Origin: Nocardia asteroides
GTDB taxonomy: Bacteria; Actinomycetota; Actinomycetes; Mycobacteriales; Mycobacteriaceae
DNA: 64,000 bases
Direction: 5' to 3'
NCBI GenBank assembly: GCA_019930625.1
Contig: CP082844.1
Span: 4,898,001-4,962,000 of the forward strand
In this document: positions 42,300 through 51,016 of the stretch, in pieces
Numbering within the stretch: the first letter of the stretch is position 1
Layout: each line of letters begins with the position of its first letter
Position numbers and translations under genes: made by a program
Notes under the pieces: model-generated
Database searches by the model: none
What the model was told of the DNA's origin: nothing
Seen by the model: only the letters and a program-made list of their open reading frames with translations

Positions 42300-43445
42300 T
42301 CAGCGGCGGTCGAGTCCGGACAGGCGCCACGCCAACCGGTTCCGCACGGGCGCGGCCTTACCTGCCAGCGCCATAGCGGTATTGCGCATCGGTCGCACCC
42401 GCGCGGAGGCGGTGGCCAGGTCGGTGAGCCGGCTCGCTGTGGATACCACGGTTGCGGCGGTGCGGCGCCGAGCGGCGGCGTATTCATCGAGCAGGCTTTC
42501 CGGTTCACCGGTCAGGACCCGGGACAGCGTCGTCGCGGCCGTGACGGCGTCCTCGATACCGAGGTTCATTCCCTGGCCGCCTGCCGGTGAGTGCACGTGC
42601 CCGGCATCGCCGGCGAGCAGGACCCGGCCGTGGCGGAAGGTGTCGGCGATCCGGTGGTGGACGCGGAAACGTGACCCCCACACCACTTCTTCGACCACGA
42701 CCGGGTGGGCCTGCGGGCCGCGTTCATCGAGCAATCCCTGCACGAACGCGATATCCGGGTCCTGCGGTGCCTCGTCCACGGTCGCCACGATCCGAAATCT
42801 GTCGTCGGGCAGCGGCGCGACCACTACCAGCCCGGCCGGTGAGAAGAACAGGATGACCTCGTCGGTGGGTACTCCGCCGCTGAGGCGGACGTCGGCGAGG
42901 GTGAACGATTCGGCGTAGGTGCCGCCGGTGAATCCGATTCCCGACCGTTCCCGCGCCAGGCTGTGCATGCCGTCCGCCGCCAGCAGGTAGCGCGCATGAA
43001 GCGGCCCGCCTTCCGAAAGGGTCGCGGTGACCGAATCCGGTTCCTGCGTTATCCCGGTGACCGTGGCCGGGCGGGTGACCTTCCCGCCCAGTGCGGTGAG
43101 CCGATCCAGCAGGAATTTCTCGGTGTCGGCCTGGGAGATCATCAGCGTGTACGGGTAGGCGGTGGGAAGCTCGTTGAACGGAATCGCCATCAGCAGGCGA
43201 TCCCGGTCGCGGATCGTGAAGGTCGGGGTGTGCACGCCGCGCTCCACCAGGGCCGGGACCACGCCGTAGGGCTCCAGTATTTCCAGGGTGTGCGGGTGTA
43301 CCACGGCCGCGCGGGAGGTGTTGGCGCCCTCGGCCTGCCGGTCGACGATCACAACGTCGTGTCCCCGTTGTTCCAGTACAACCGCCGCGGTCAGGCCGAC
43401 CGGGCCCGCTCCGACGATCAGCACTTCCGCTATCGGATTGTTCAT
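42300..43445 (-). CDS. FAD-dependent aromatic-type monooxygenase
   Basis: The 381-residue protein has GAGPVGL at residues 12-18 for ADP binding, the DG region of class A flavoprotein hydroxylases (LLAADGMHSLARE), and GDAGHVHSPAGGQGMNLGIEDA for the ribityl and pyrophosphate of FAD. It belongs to the PHBH-fold group that hydroxylates phenols or polyketide aromatics with NAD(P)H and oxygen. The C-terminal thioredoxin-like domain found in longer members is absent. It starts at the ATG at 43445 and lies downstream of an exported alpha/beta hydrolase on the same strand, followed by an oxidoreductase remnant. The substrate is unknown; resistance to an aromatic antibiotic or aromatic catabolism are both possible. 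Confidence 0.9.
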   Translation of the reverse strand: MNNPIAEVLIVGAGPVGLTAAVVLEQRGHDVVIVDRQAEGANTSRAAVVHPHTLEILEPYGVVPALVERGVHTPTFTIRDRDRLLMAIPFNELPTAYPYTLMISQADTEKFLLDRLTALGGKVTRPATVTGITQEPDSVTATLSEGGPLHARYLLAADGMHSLARERSGIGFTGGTYAESFTLADVRLSGGVPTDEVILFFSPAGLVVVAPLPDDRFRIVATVDEAPQDPDIAFVQGLLDERGPQAHPVVVEEVVWGSRFRVHHRIADTFRHGRVLLAGDAGHVHSPAGGQGMNLGIEDAVTAATTLSRVLTGEPESLLDEYAAARRRTAATVVSTASRLTDLATASARVRPMRNTAMALAGKAAPVRNRLAWRLSGLDRR

Positions 43446-43526
43446 GACGGCTCCTCGAGTTCAACACTTTTCGGGATCGGAGAAAGGGGGGCGAATTCAC
43501 GGTTGTCGATAGATGACCGAGAAGTC

Positions 43527-44465
43527 TCAGCGGAGGAATCCGGTGATCAGCGGGTTGGTTTGCGCGGGGCAATCCTCATGGACGGTGTGCCCGCAATTCG
43601 GGAGGACGGTGGCCGCCGCATCCGGGATGCGCGCTGCCAGGCGGCCCGCCTGGGATGCGGGCAGCCAGCTGTCAGCGCCGCCCCACAGCACGAGCGTGGG
43701 TGCGGCGACCCGGGCGAGCCCGGCGTCGGTGAGCCGGAAGTCCATGTTGCGCCACAACGACAGGAAACCCGCGCGATTGGCCGGCCGGGAGAACGGTGCG
43801 TAGAGCTCGTCGATCACCTCTTCGGTGACCAGATGCTTGTTGTGGAAGGTGCCGCGGATATTGTCGGCATAGAAGGACCGGGTGGTGAGGTCGGTCGCGA
43901 GCTCGCCTACTACAGGGGTGGTGAACAGCGGTGTGACCGGGGCCTTTTCGGCGTCCAGACCGGGCGAGTCGAGCAGGACGAGGCGTTCGACGCGGTCGGA
44001 GTGCTGCTCGGCGAAGTACAGGCTCCAGGCACCACCCCACGAATGACCGACGAGCGCCGTCCGGTGCAGGCCCACGGCATCGAGGAAGGTCGCCAGCGCC
44101 TGCGACATCGCCGGCAGATCGTAGGCGAAGTCGCCGCGGTGCAGTTCGGTGAATCCCTGGCTGGGCAGGTCGACGGCATAGACGGTGTGTTCGGCGGCCA
44201 GTGCCGGGATCACGTCTCGCCAGGAGTACCCCCACAGCCCACCACCCGCGACGAGCACGACGGGCGATCCGGTCCCGGTCCGGGTGTAGTGGAAACGAGC
44301 GAGCTCGGTGTCGACATACCGTGACTCCACCCGCGAAAGGTACTGCGACTGATGGCCCAGGGTCGGCGGCTGCGCGCGCGCGACGGGAACGACGAAGGCG
44401 GCAAGTGCGCCGACCAGCACGGCGGCGATCGCGGCAAGCCGGGTGAACACCGGTTTCGATGTCAT
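43527..44465 (-). CDS. exported alpha/beta hydrolase
   Basis: The 312-residue protein begins with a signal peptide (TRLAAIAAVLVGALAAFVV, likely cleaved after ARA near residue 31). The nucleophile elbow is GHSWGG with Ser142, the acidic residue lies in WGGADSWLP and the catalytic His in NCGHTVHED. The fold is the haloperoxidase/epoxide-hydrolase-like branch of alpha/beta hydrolases; the substrate is not predictable. It is 81 bp upstream of the monooxygenase gene on the same strand, so co-transcription is likely. The ATG at 44465 fits a short leader. Confidence 0.87.
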   Translation of the reverse strand: MTSKPVFTRLAAIAAVLVGALAAFVVPVARAQPPTLGHQSQYLSRVESRYVDTELARFHYTRTGTGSPVVLVAGGGLWGYSWRDVIPALAAEHTVYAVDLPSQGFTELHRGDFAYDLPAMSQALATFLDAVGLHRTALVGHSWGGAWSLYFAEQHSDRVERLVLLDSPGLDAEKAPVTPLFTTPVVGELATDLTTRSFYADNIRGTFHNKHLVTEEVIDELYAPFSRPANRAGFLSLWRNMDFRLTDAGLARVAAPTLVLWGGADSWLPASQAGRLAARIPDAAATVLPNCGHTVHEDCPAQTNPLITGFLR

Positions 44466-44573
44466 GACACAACTTTCTGATCAGAGGAACCCTGTGCCTC
44501 TTGGACGAACGACCGTCGCCCCGCGTGACGGCCCGTGTCGCAGGTCACATCCCCGCCAGATAGTTTCGGTGGA

Positions 44574-45070
44574 TCACGGCTCCGTGCCCGGTTCCGGCCC
44601 GGGGAGTAGAGCCGCGGCGGCGGCCCATGCTCGGGCGAGCCCGAACTCGGCCACGCCGCGGATCAGATCTCGGAAGGTCTCCTCCGTGGCGCCGTCCGCC
44701 CGCGCCAGCTCCGCGTGCAGATGCAGAGATGCTCCCCGGGTCTGGTAGAAGATATCCACGACCAGGCAGGCGAGTGCCCGCTCCCGGACACTGAGATACG
44801 GGCGGGCTCAGCGCTGGGCGAACTGGTCCTCGGTGAACGCCGCCAGTCCCGGGTCCACGTCCTGCATACCGCGCACCGCGCGGGCGAGTGCGCCGCTGGG
44901 CGGTACCGGCGCGACCGGGCCGGTGTCCTGCGCGGCGGGTAGGCCGAGCTCGGCCAGGCGCTGGAAGGCGGAGACCAGGACGGGGTAGCCCACATAAGGG
45001 GGCCAGGTGACGGTAGAGCTCCCTGATGGCCTCGGGCTCGACCCGTCGGCCGTGGTGTCTACGGTGGGGA
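44574..45070 (-). pseudogene. carboxymuconolactone decarboxylase-family pseudogene (two CMD domains)
   Basis: Read on the minus strand, the remnant begins at about 45070 with EAIRELYRHLAP, the end of a first CMD domain. An extra base near 44995 shifts the frame before YVGYPVLVSAFQRLAELG. A second CMD domain follows (GLAAFTEDQFAQR, then ARPYLSVRERALACLVVDIFYQ, LHLHAELARADGATEETFRDLIRGVAEF). An in-frame TGA at 44808-44810 stands where CMD proteins usually have a tryptophan before ARP. With the 5' end gone, a frameshift and a stop, it cannot make a full protein. Confidence 0.75.
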
Positions 45071-45197
45071 CAGATCGGTCGCTGACCGCGTCGCGACGTG
45101 TTCGGTCCGATCCACCACCCGCCGTTGCCTGGTCGGCGGCGGTTGCGGCGGTTACGGGAGTCCGGCTCGATCGTCGTCGAAAGTCGAGGCGCGCTGC

Positions 45198-45782
45198 GTG
45201 CGCGGCGAGGCTTGGAAGAAGGACTCGAGGTGGAACTCGCTGACGGCAGGACATCCACCACCGGATCAACCGCCGCCGAAGAACGGGCACGGCCTGCTCG
45301 ATGTCGAGGGAGATCCCGAGCCGGCGTGGTTCACTCGATGGACGCCGACGCGGCTGTGTGCGGACTGGATGTTGCTGCCACCGTCGGCCGCGGTCGAGGT
45401 CAACCGCGCATACGACCGCGTCTACCCGGGTGCACTCGAGGAGGCGACAGGACTAGCAGGAGAAGTGCTGTTCGACGAGCAGGGGTGGGCTCGCGCGATG
45501 ATCGGTGACCCTGCTCCTCCGGTGAGGGATCCAACTGGGCGGGTACTGATGCCCGGGATCGCGTCGGTGCCACCGCCGGGCTGGCGCTCTGCCTACCCGC
45601 AACAGGCTCTTCCGCGCCGCGGATCGTGGTTCGCGCGGCTGCGGCGGCGGTTGCGCGGTGCCATCACGCCCGCCGCGGCCGACATGATCACAGCTGGCCC
45701 TGTTCCATTGGACCGCGATCTCATTCCGACGCGTGAAACCGGACATGCTGCTGGTCAAGGGCATGAGCGTGAGAGGGAGTAG
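45198..45782 (+). CDS. hypothetical protein, start uncertain
   Basis: This frame of up to 194 residues has some coding character (PAWFTRWTPTRLCADWMLLP, NRAYDRVYPGALEEATGLAGEV, DEQGWARAMIGDP) but no family I recognise. The first 40 or so residues overlap the CMD pseudogene on the other strand and are probably not translated. The C-terminal part is basic, with a run of arginines (RLRRRLRG). It may itself be a remnant. Confidence 0.4.
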   Translation: MRGEAWKKDSRWNSLTAGHPPPDQPPPKNGHGLLDVEGDPEPAWFTRWTPTRLCADWMLLPPSAAVEVNRAYDRVYPGALEEATGLAGEVLFDEQGWARAMIGDPAPPVRDPTGRVLMPGIASVPPPGWRSAYPQQALPRRGSWFARLRRRLRGAITPAAADMITAGPVPLDRDLIPTRETGHAAGQGHERERE

Positions 45783-46085
45783 TTCAGCACAGTTGGGGTC
45801 GCTGTTGCCTGCGCGCGTGGCAACTCTCGCGCGCGTTGCGCGGCCGGCCAAGCAGGAGCAGCAGCTGACGAAGCTGCATGCCTGGCCGCTCGACCAGAAC
45901 CCCGTGCCGGACCCGAAATTGTCGGTGGCGCTGAGTGTCGCCGACAGTGCGCATCTGCCGCCCGAACTCGCCTGTGTGTCCTGCCCCGCACAGCCTTCGA
46001 AGCGATGGCCGAGGCGATTTAGCGTTATGGCCCCGGTGCGCGCTGGTCGGACTGATTCGTGTTCGGGTCGGGTAGGAAGGGCGTT
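45783..46085 (+). other. intergenic region before the methyltransferase-HIT gene
   Basis: No supported gene was found. AGGAAGG at the right end is the ribosome site of the next gene; a promoter is presumably here. Confidence 0.4.
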
Positions 46086-47390
46086 ATGGTCTCGGCATTC
46101 GATCGGCACTTGGACGCATTCCGCGGTTATCAGGCCACGCCGTGGGGTCGGCTGCGCTACGAGCAGGTCGCAGCCAACCTTGGCCGCCACCTGCCGGACC
46201 GGCCATCGCTGGCGGTGCTCGACGTGGGCGGCGGGAATGGCTTGGATGCGGTGCGCTTGGCCGCTCTGGGACACCGCGTGACTATCGTCGACATGTCGCG
46301 GGCCTCGCTCGATGAGGCCATGGCGCTGGCCGCGGCGCACGGTTGCGCGGATTCGATCGAGACCCGATGCGCAGACATCGCGGATCTGACCGCTGTGGCG
46401 GTGTGCGATTCGTACGACGTGGTCATGGCCCACAATGTGCTGCAATACGCGCCGCGCCGAGCCGAAGCGCTCGAGTCGATGGTGTCGGTGCTGCGGCCGG
46501 GCGGACTGCTGTCGGTGCTCGTGCCCAACCCCGCCAGCGACCCGTTGACCGCGGCTGTGCGGCGCGGGGAGCTGGATGAGGCGGTGCGGCTGCTGGACGC
46601 TGCGACCCGGACGTCGGTCACCTACGACACCGAGATCGACGCCGTCACCGCGACCGAGTTGGCTGCCGAGTTGGTCGCCGCGGGTCTGGGTCGACCGGTC
46701 CGTTACGGGGTGCGCGCGGTGTGCGATCTGATCAGTGACGACGACGCCAAACACGATCCGCAGTTCTTCGCCGAGCTGTTGCGGCTGGAGAATCTGCTCG
46801 CCGACCGGCACCCCTATGTCGAAACGGCCCGCTTCGCCCATCTGATCGCGGCGAAACCCGAAGCGACACTACCGGACAGTGTGGCTGACCTCGAGGCGCG
46901 CCGTGTGCCGATGGATCTGGCCGGCTACGAACGGCGGGTGCGGGCCGAGCAGTGTTTCGTGTGCGCCTTCCTGGCCGGCGAGCCCGGCTACGAGCACCAC
47001 ACGGTCTTCGACGACGGCGAGCATGTCGCGTTCCTGAACCGGTATCCCACGTTGCCCGCCTATGTGCTGGTGGTGCCGCGCCGCCACGTCGAAGACGTGG
47101 TGGGCGATCTCACCACCGAGCAGTACCTGCGGCTGCAATCGGTGGTGCACCGGATCGCCCGCGCCGTCGCCGCGGTGACGAATCCGGAGCGTACCTACGT
47201 GATGTCGCTGGGCGCGAAACTCGGCAACGCGCATGTTCACTGGCACATCGCCCCGCTGCCGCCCGGCGTGCCCTACGCCTGCCAGCAGCTCTACGCGGTC
47301 GACGCATCCAACGGCATCCTCGACTACAACGACACCGAGATGACGCAGTTCGCGACGCGGATCCGTGCAGCACTGGCCGACGACTCATGA
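46086..47390 (+). CDS. fusion of SAM-dependent methyltransferase and HIT-domain hydrolase
   Basis: The 434-residue protein starts at the ATG at 46086, preceded by AGGAAGG. Residues about 1-250 form a class I SAM methyltransferase with motif I VLDVGGGNGLDA near residues 43-54, VTIVDMS and VMAHNVLQYA, resembling the SmtA/CmoM group. After a linker, residues about 280-400 form a HIT domain: a CFVC pair, AFLNRYPTLPAYVLVVPRRHVEDV, and the histidine triad HVHWH at 383-387. HIT enzymes hydrolyse nucleoside phosphoramidates, dinucleotides or similar alpha-phosphates. Both active sites look intact. I do not know a characterised protein with this fusion; the two activities may act on one nucleotide-like substrate. 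Confidence 0.88.
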   Translation: MVSAFDRHLDAFRGYQATPWGRLRYEQVAANLGRHLPDRPSLAVLDVGGGNGLDAVRLAALGHRVTIVDMSRASLDEAMALAAAHGCADSIETRCADIADLTAVAVCDSYDVVMAHNVLQYAPRRAEALESMVSVLRPGGLLSVLVPNPASDPLTAAVRRGELDEAVRLLDAATRTSVTYDTEIDAVTATELAAELVAAGLGRPVRYGVRAVCDLISDDDAKHDPQFFAELLRLENLLADRHPYVETARFAHLIAAKPEATLPDSVADLEARRVPMDLAGYERRVRAEQCFVCAFLAGEPGYEHHTVFDDGEHVAFLNRYPTLPAYVLVVPRRHVEDVVGDLTTEQYLRLQSVVHRIARAVAAVTNPERTYVMSLGAKLGNAHVHWHIAPLPPGVPYACQQLYAVDASNGILDYNDTEMTQFATRIRAALADDS

Positions 47391-47776
47391 CTGCGATCCG
47401 CTCGGCTCGGGACGGCTCGGGCTGGACTCGGCGCACACGCACAATCGGCGCGGCGATCAGCTGATCGCAGAGTTTCGCCAGCCGTGGGTAGCGGTCGATG
47501 AGCGTATGCCTTTGCGGCTGACCACCAACCTGCACCCCGCTGACCGAGGTGACTATGCCACCGAACAGTCTGTCCGCTCAATGCTCGCTCGGCTCGCCGC
47601 GACATTGGCCGATATGACCTCTGTCCGCGAAAGAAAGCTCTGCACAACGATTCCCACGGATAAGCGGCGTGCGGCCGGTAGTATCCACAGGGGCGTGCAT
47701 GCCCGGCAAAGGGATGATGTGGGCCGCAGGCCCGATACCACGCAGTCGCCCGCACTACTCGGCAAAGGTGTCCATC
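47391..47776 (+). other. intergenic region with a 16-bp palindrome
   Basis: No supported gene was found. GCGATCAGCTGATCGC at 47453-47468 is a perfect palindrome 60 bp after the methyltransferase-HIT stop and could be a weak terminator or operator. Confidence 0.4.
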
Positions 47777-48129
47777 ATGGGTCTTCTAGCCAGCAACTCC
47801 GACCGAGAGAAGATCGTCACCGAGCTGCCCGAACAGCTCCACGAACAGCTGAAGGCCAGAGCAGGCCAGTTCGGCCTCGAGGTCCAGACCGCCGTGGAAC
47901 AAGCCATCGCCGGATGGCGCGAGCTGGAATCAATACCCGCCACCATTGACACGGCGGGGGCCGAGTCGTTCGCGACCTTCCTCCCAATCGGACAGAGGCG
48001 GAATTCCGGAGTATCGCCCAACAGCGCCGCGTGCCGCTGGTTCAGGGGGTCGCCCAGGCAGTCCACATGTGGCTGGAGGCCAACCGCCCAGCGGAACTAC
48101 CCAGGCGAGACTCGATCATCTTCGGCTGA
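47777..48129 (+). pseudogene. frameshifted small helical protein, possibly partition- or antitoxin-like
   Basis: From an ATG at 47777 the frame reads MGLLASNSDREKIVTELPEQLHEQLKAR, GLEVQTAVEQAIAGW and ends near TFLPIG. The sequence continues in another frame as EFRSIAQQRRVPLVQGVAQAVHMWLEANRP to a TGA at 48127. The two halves resemble each other in pattern (helix, RV/GLEVQ, QA helix, W). The style (TELPEQLHEQLKARA) is that of small DNA-binding proteins beside plasmid partition genes, but that is inference. One missing or extra base near 47990 breaks it. Confidence 0.55.
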
Positions 48130-48164
48130 GCCGACCAGAACATTCAGTAGTTCTGGTTCAGCCG
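48123..48164. terminator. interrupted hairpin after the frameshifted gene
   Basis: CGGCTGA (48123-48129) pairs with TCAGCCG (48158-48164) and, inside it, CCAGAAC (48135-48141) pairs with GTTCTGG (48150-48156). It starts at the stop codon of the upstream remnant. Confidence 0.55.
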
Positions 48165-48267
48165 AGTGTGGCATACATGCGATCACCGCGGCGGCGCTGG
48201 GCTCGTTTACGACCGCCGATATCCGCAGCCACAATTGCAGAGGTTAGCGCAATGGATAGGTGGAAGA

Positions 48268-49125
48268 ATGAACCGACTTAAAAAGCTGGCAGCGGCGCTC
48301 TGTGTGGCTCCTATGGTGATTCTGGCGCTATCTGGCCCGTCAGCGCAGGCCGATAACTCTTGGGCTACCGGCCATTTAGTGGGGGCGGCTGGTAAATGCA
48401 TGGCCGTGAGTGGGGGCGGCTCAGCAGATCGTACGCCGATCGTGTTGGCGGACTGTACCGGCGCAGTGAACCAGCAATGGGTGGTTCAGCCTGACGGCTC
48501 CCTGACCGCTCTTGGCAAATGTCTCGGCCTTGTCGGCACCGGAACCGGGAGTGGAACACTGACCCATCTGTATACTTGCAACGCAACAAAAAGACAGCAG
48601 TGGAGGTCGGACGGATCGAGGCTGCGTAACGTGCATACGGGTAAATGCCTGGATATCGTGGACGGCTCCACCGATAGCGGTGCCCGGCTTCAGATCTGGG
48701 AATGTCACGAGGGGGCGAACCAGAAGTGGAGCCTCCCTAGGACCGGCCCTGTCGTCGGGCCTGGCGGCAAGTGCATGGACGTTTACGGGGGCTCAGATGC
48801 CGCGGGCACATCGATTGTGTTGTGGCCCTGCCTTGGGGGAGCGAACCAGAGGTGGACCGTTAACGCAGACGGCACGCTGCAAATCCTCGGAAAATGCCTT
48901 GACGTAGACGGTGGCGCCACGAAGAACGGCACGCGAGTGCAGTTGTGGCCCTGCAATGGAGCCGAAGCGCAGCGGTGGGAAAAGGGCGGAACACCAACGC
49001 GTTCTACGCTCCGTAACCCTCAGTCGGGTCGATGCCTGGACGCCGAGGATGTTTCCGATGGCACCCAGCTGCGGATTTGGAACTGCCACGGGCAGCCGTG
49101 GCGACTTCCGGCCCACATCAAGTAG
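48268..49125 (+). CDS. secreted ricin B-type lectin (two beta-trefoil domains)
   Basis: The 285-residue protein has a Sec signal peptide (KKLAAALCVAPMVILALSG, cleavage probably after AQA near residue 29). The mature part is two ricin-B beta-trefoil domains: repeated GKCMAV/GKCLGL/GKCLDI/GKCMDV/GKCLDV/GRCLDA blocks, each followed by QxW-type ends (QQW, QQW, QKW, QRW, QRW). Each trefoil should bind galactose-type or other glycans outside the cell. No enzymatic domain is attached. The ATG at 48268 is chosen because the signal peptide begins there. It is followed within 130 bp by a second exported protein, and base composition is lower in G/C than the core genes, so transfer is likely. Confidence 0.92.
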   Translation: MNRLKKLAAALCVAPMVILALSGPSAQADNSWATGHLVGAAGKCMAVSGGGSADRTPIVLADCTGAVNQQWVVQPDGSLTALGKCLGLVGTGTGSGTLTHLYTCNATKRQQWRSDGSRLRNVHTGKCLDIVDGSTDSGARLQIWECHEGANQKWSLPRTGPVVGPGGKCMDVYGGSDAAGTSIVLWPCLGGANQRWTVNADGTLQILGKCLDVDGGATKNGTRVQLWPCNGAEAQRWEKGGTPTRSTLRNPQSGRCLDAEDVSDGTQLRIWNCHGQPWRLPAHIK

Positions 49126-49253
49126 AACAACTCTACCGAAGACCAAAAGCACAGACCTACCCGACCGACTGTATCCATTGTTACGGCGAGACTTTCCAGC
49201 ACGGCTATAGACGGTCTGGGAACGCGATACCAGACATGGAGAGGATGGAGAAG

Positions 49254-49904
49254 ATGAAAACCTGCCCGGCGACGGTACCGCGGCGCGTTGGGCGAGCGGC
49301 CCTGATCTCGATCATGACCCTCGGAATTTTTTCGATAATGACGCCGACAGCCTCTGCCAACGAGATCATCGAGATTGGCGTCTCGGATCCGTCCGGTTGG
49401 GAACTATTGACGGAATGCGAGAGCCATGGCATGAACTGTACATTTACCGTCCAAGGGACAAGTGACGTGCTCGAGACGCCGAGAGTGCCATTCAAGCAGG
49501 TGGGTTCCTCGGCAAAAAATTGCAGCTCGGCCAGCCTGGTGCAGACCGTCGCATGGAGTGATGAGACGAGAGCTGCGTACACCTTCGGCGTGAACGTCGG
49601 CCCGAATGTGGCGAATATTGCCTTCGGAGCATCATCCGAGACCGCACACACCGAAGGCGGAAGCACTCAGGTGACGGTGGACCAGGGGACCATTGCTTTC
49701 GTCGAACGCGCGCAAATCATGAAGATCTATTATGGTTACCTTGAGACTCCATATATGCAAACTTACCCCGACGGGCCTCCTGATCAGAAGTATCGGATCT
49801 ACACTGGTATCTTCAAAGCTGTCCCGGATGGAACAGACGGTAAGCATTCAACTATTCAAACAACGACTCGCAGTCTGAGTGATGAAGAAAAGTCGACCTG
49901 TTAG
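49254..49904 (+). CDS. secreted beta-rich protein of unknown family
   Basis: The 216-residue protein has an N-terminal signal (RVGRAALISIMTLGIFSIM, cleavage likely after ASA near residue 36). The mature part alternates polar and hydrophobic residues as in extended beta-strands (LVQTVAWSDETRAAYTFGVNV, then VANIAFGASSE and STQVTVDQGTIAFVE) and has three to five cysteines. Such strand patterns occur in aerolysin-like pore formers and in other secreted actinobacterial proteins; I cannot assign a family. The ATG at 49254 is preferred, with GAGAGG nine bases upstream; ATGs at 49236 and 49245 are possible. It directly follows the ricin lectin gene and may be its partner. Confidence 0.75.
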   Translation: MKTCPATVPRRVGRAALISIMTLGIFSIMTPTASANEIIEIGVSDPSGWELLTECESHGMNCTFTVQGTSDVLETPRVPFKQVGSSAKNCSSASLVQTVAWSDETRAAYTFGVNVGPNVANIAFGASSETAHTEGGSTQVTVDQGTIAFVERAQIMKIYYGYLETPYMQTYPDGPPDQKYRIYTGIFKAVPDGTDGKHSTIQTTTRSLSDEEKSTC

Positions 49905-49977
49905 CCCAACCAGTGACTCAAGGATTTTACCTGGGAGGGTCTGCGGCCGAAGGTGTGTGGATGCCGAGACCTGGTCA

Positions 49978-50110
49978 GGTCAAGCTGGAAACGGATGAGC
50001 GATTGTCCGACCGCATCGCGGTCGGGCTGTCGACGTGGACGTTTCCGCCGGAGTTGGTGGATCGTGTGGTGGCCGATTTCACCCGCCGACCAGGCAGTGC
50101 CGCCGACGAG
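49978..50110 (+). mobile_element. IS4-family transposase N-terminal remnant
   Basis: The frame here reads ERLSDRIAVGLSTWTFPPELVDRVVADF, which is the conserved N-terminal segment of actinobacterial IS4 transposases. The sequence degenerates after about 35 residues and no catalytic domain follows, so only a fragment remains. Confidence 0.6.
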
Positions 50111-50321
50111 CCGTCCACGAGCCCTCTGGGCCAACGTCCTCAATTGCCGCGAGGCGCGGTTACCGAACGCCAACAGTTGTCGTCGTTCGTAACGACGCCG
50201 TGTGCCGACTCACGGCGGTCGTCGAGATTCACGGACCACTGATGTTAGGCGACAAACAGTGGCACACCCTCGGCTTAGCAGCGAATGTGTCCACGGCCAA
50301 CTCGTACCCAAGTTCGGGATC

Positions 50322-51015
50322 CAACCGGCAGCATCGATCGGGTTGTGCACGACGGTGTTGCGAGAATCAGCGAACAGGCCACGAAAACGTGGAAGGCTCT
50401 GGGCGACCCGGATTTTCAGGCCAAGATGGCGAGGGTGCTCGACCTCTACGACCATCCGCCCGCCGACGGCCGCGTGGTCTGCGTGGACGAGTTCGGGCCG
50501 CTGAACCTGCAGCCCCGCCCCGGCCGCGGCTGGTTCACCGCCCGACGGCCACGCCGGTTGCGCGCGACCTACCGGCGCACCCAGGGCGTCCGGCACATGT
50601 CCGGTGCGTTGCGTTCAGGCCAGTTGTACTACCGGATCCCGGACCGGAAACGGTGGACGGAGTTCCTGGCGTTCCTGAAATCGCTGCGAGCGCGCTGGCC
50701 GGGCCGGAAACTGTCTCTGATCTGGGACAACTACTCGGTCCACAAACGCGCTGAGGTCAAGGCGTGGTGCACGGCGAACGCGGTCGAGCTGGTGTTCCTG
50801 CCTACCTACTCCTCGTGGCTGAACCGTATCGAGTGCGAGTTCGCCGCGCTGCGGTACTTCGCGCTGTGAACGGCACCGACCACCGCAGCCACGGCGAACA
50901 AGACGAGGCGATCAGCACCTACATCCGCTGGCGCAACCAGCACGCCCGACCCGTCCGCGACTTCGCCGTCGGATCCAAGATCCGGCACCCGGATTACCTA
51001 CCGAACGTTGCCTGA
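50322..51015 (+). pseudogene. IS630-family transposase, frameshifted and 5'-truncated
   Basis: The C-terminal DDE endonuclease is clear: VVCVDEFGPLNLQPRPG carries the first Asp, LSLIWDNYSVHK the second, and YSSWLNRIECEF the Glu. WKALGDPDFQAKM before it is the usual linker of the family. The N-terminal helix-turn-helix half is not recognisable. After FAALRYFAL a TGA stops the frame, but the expected tail (NGTDHRSHGEQDEAISTYIRWRN) continues in another frame to 51015. It is therefore a dead insertion element. No clear terminal inverted repeats were found. Confidence 0.85.
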
Positions 51016-51016
51016 C

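Noticed and set aside
44808..44810. TGA as a selenocysteine codon in the CMD-family gene
   Set aside because: Homologous context expects Trp, there is an additional frameshift upstream, and no Sec machinery is visible; a nonsense mutation is simpler.
45733..46281. Plus-strand frame overlapping the start of the methyltransferase-HIT gene
   Set aside because: It overlaps a well-supported gene in another frame and has no domain content.
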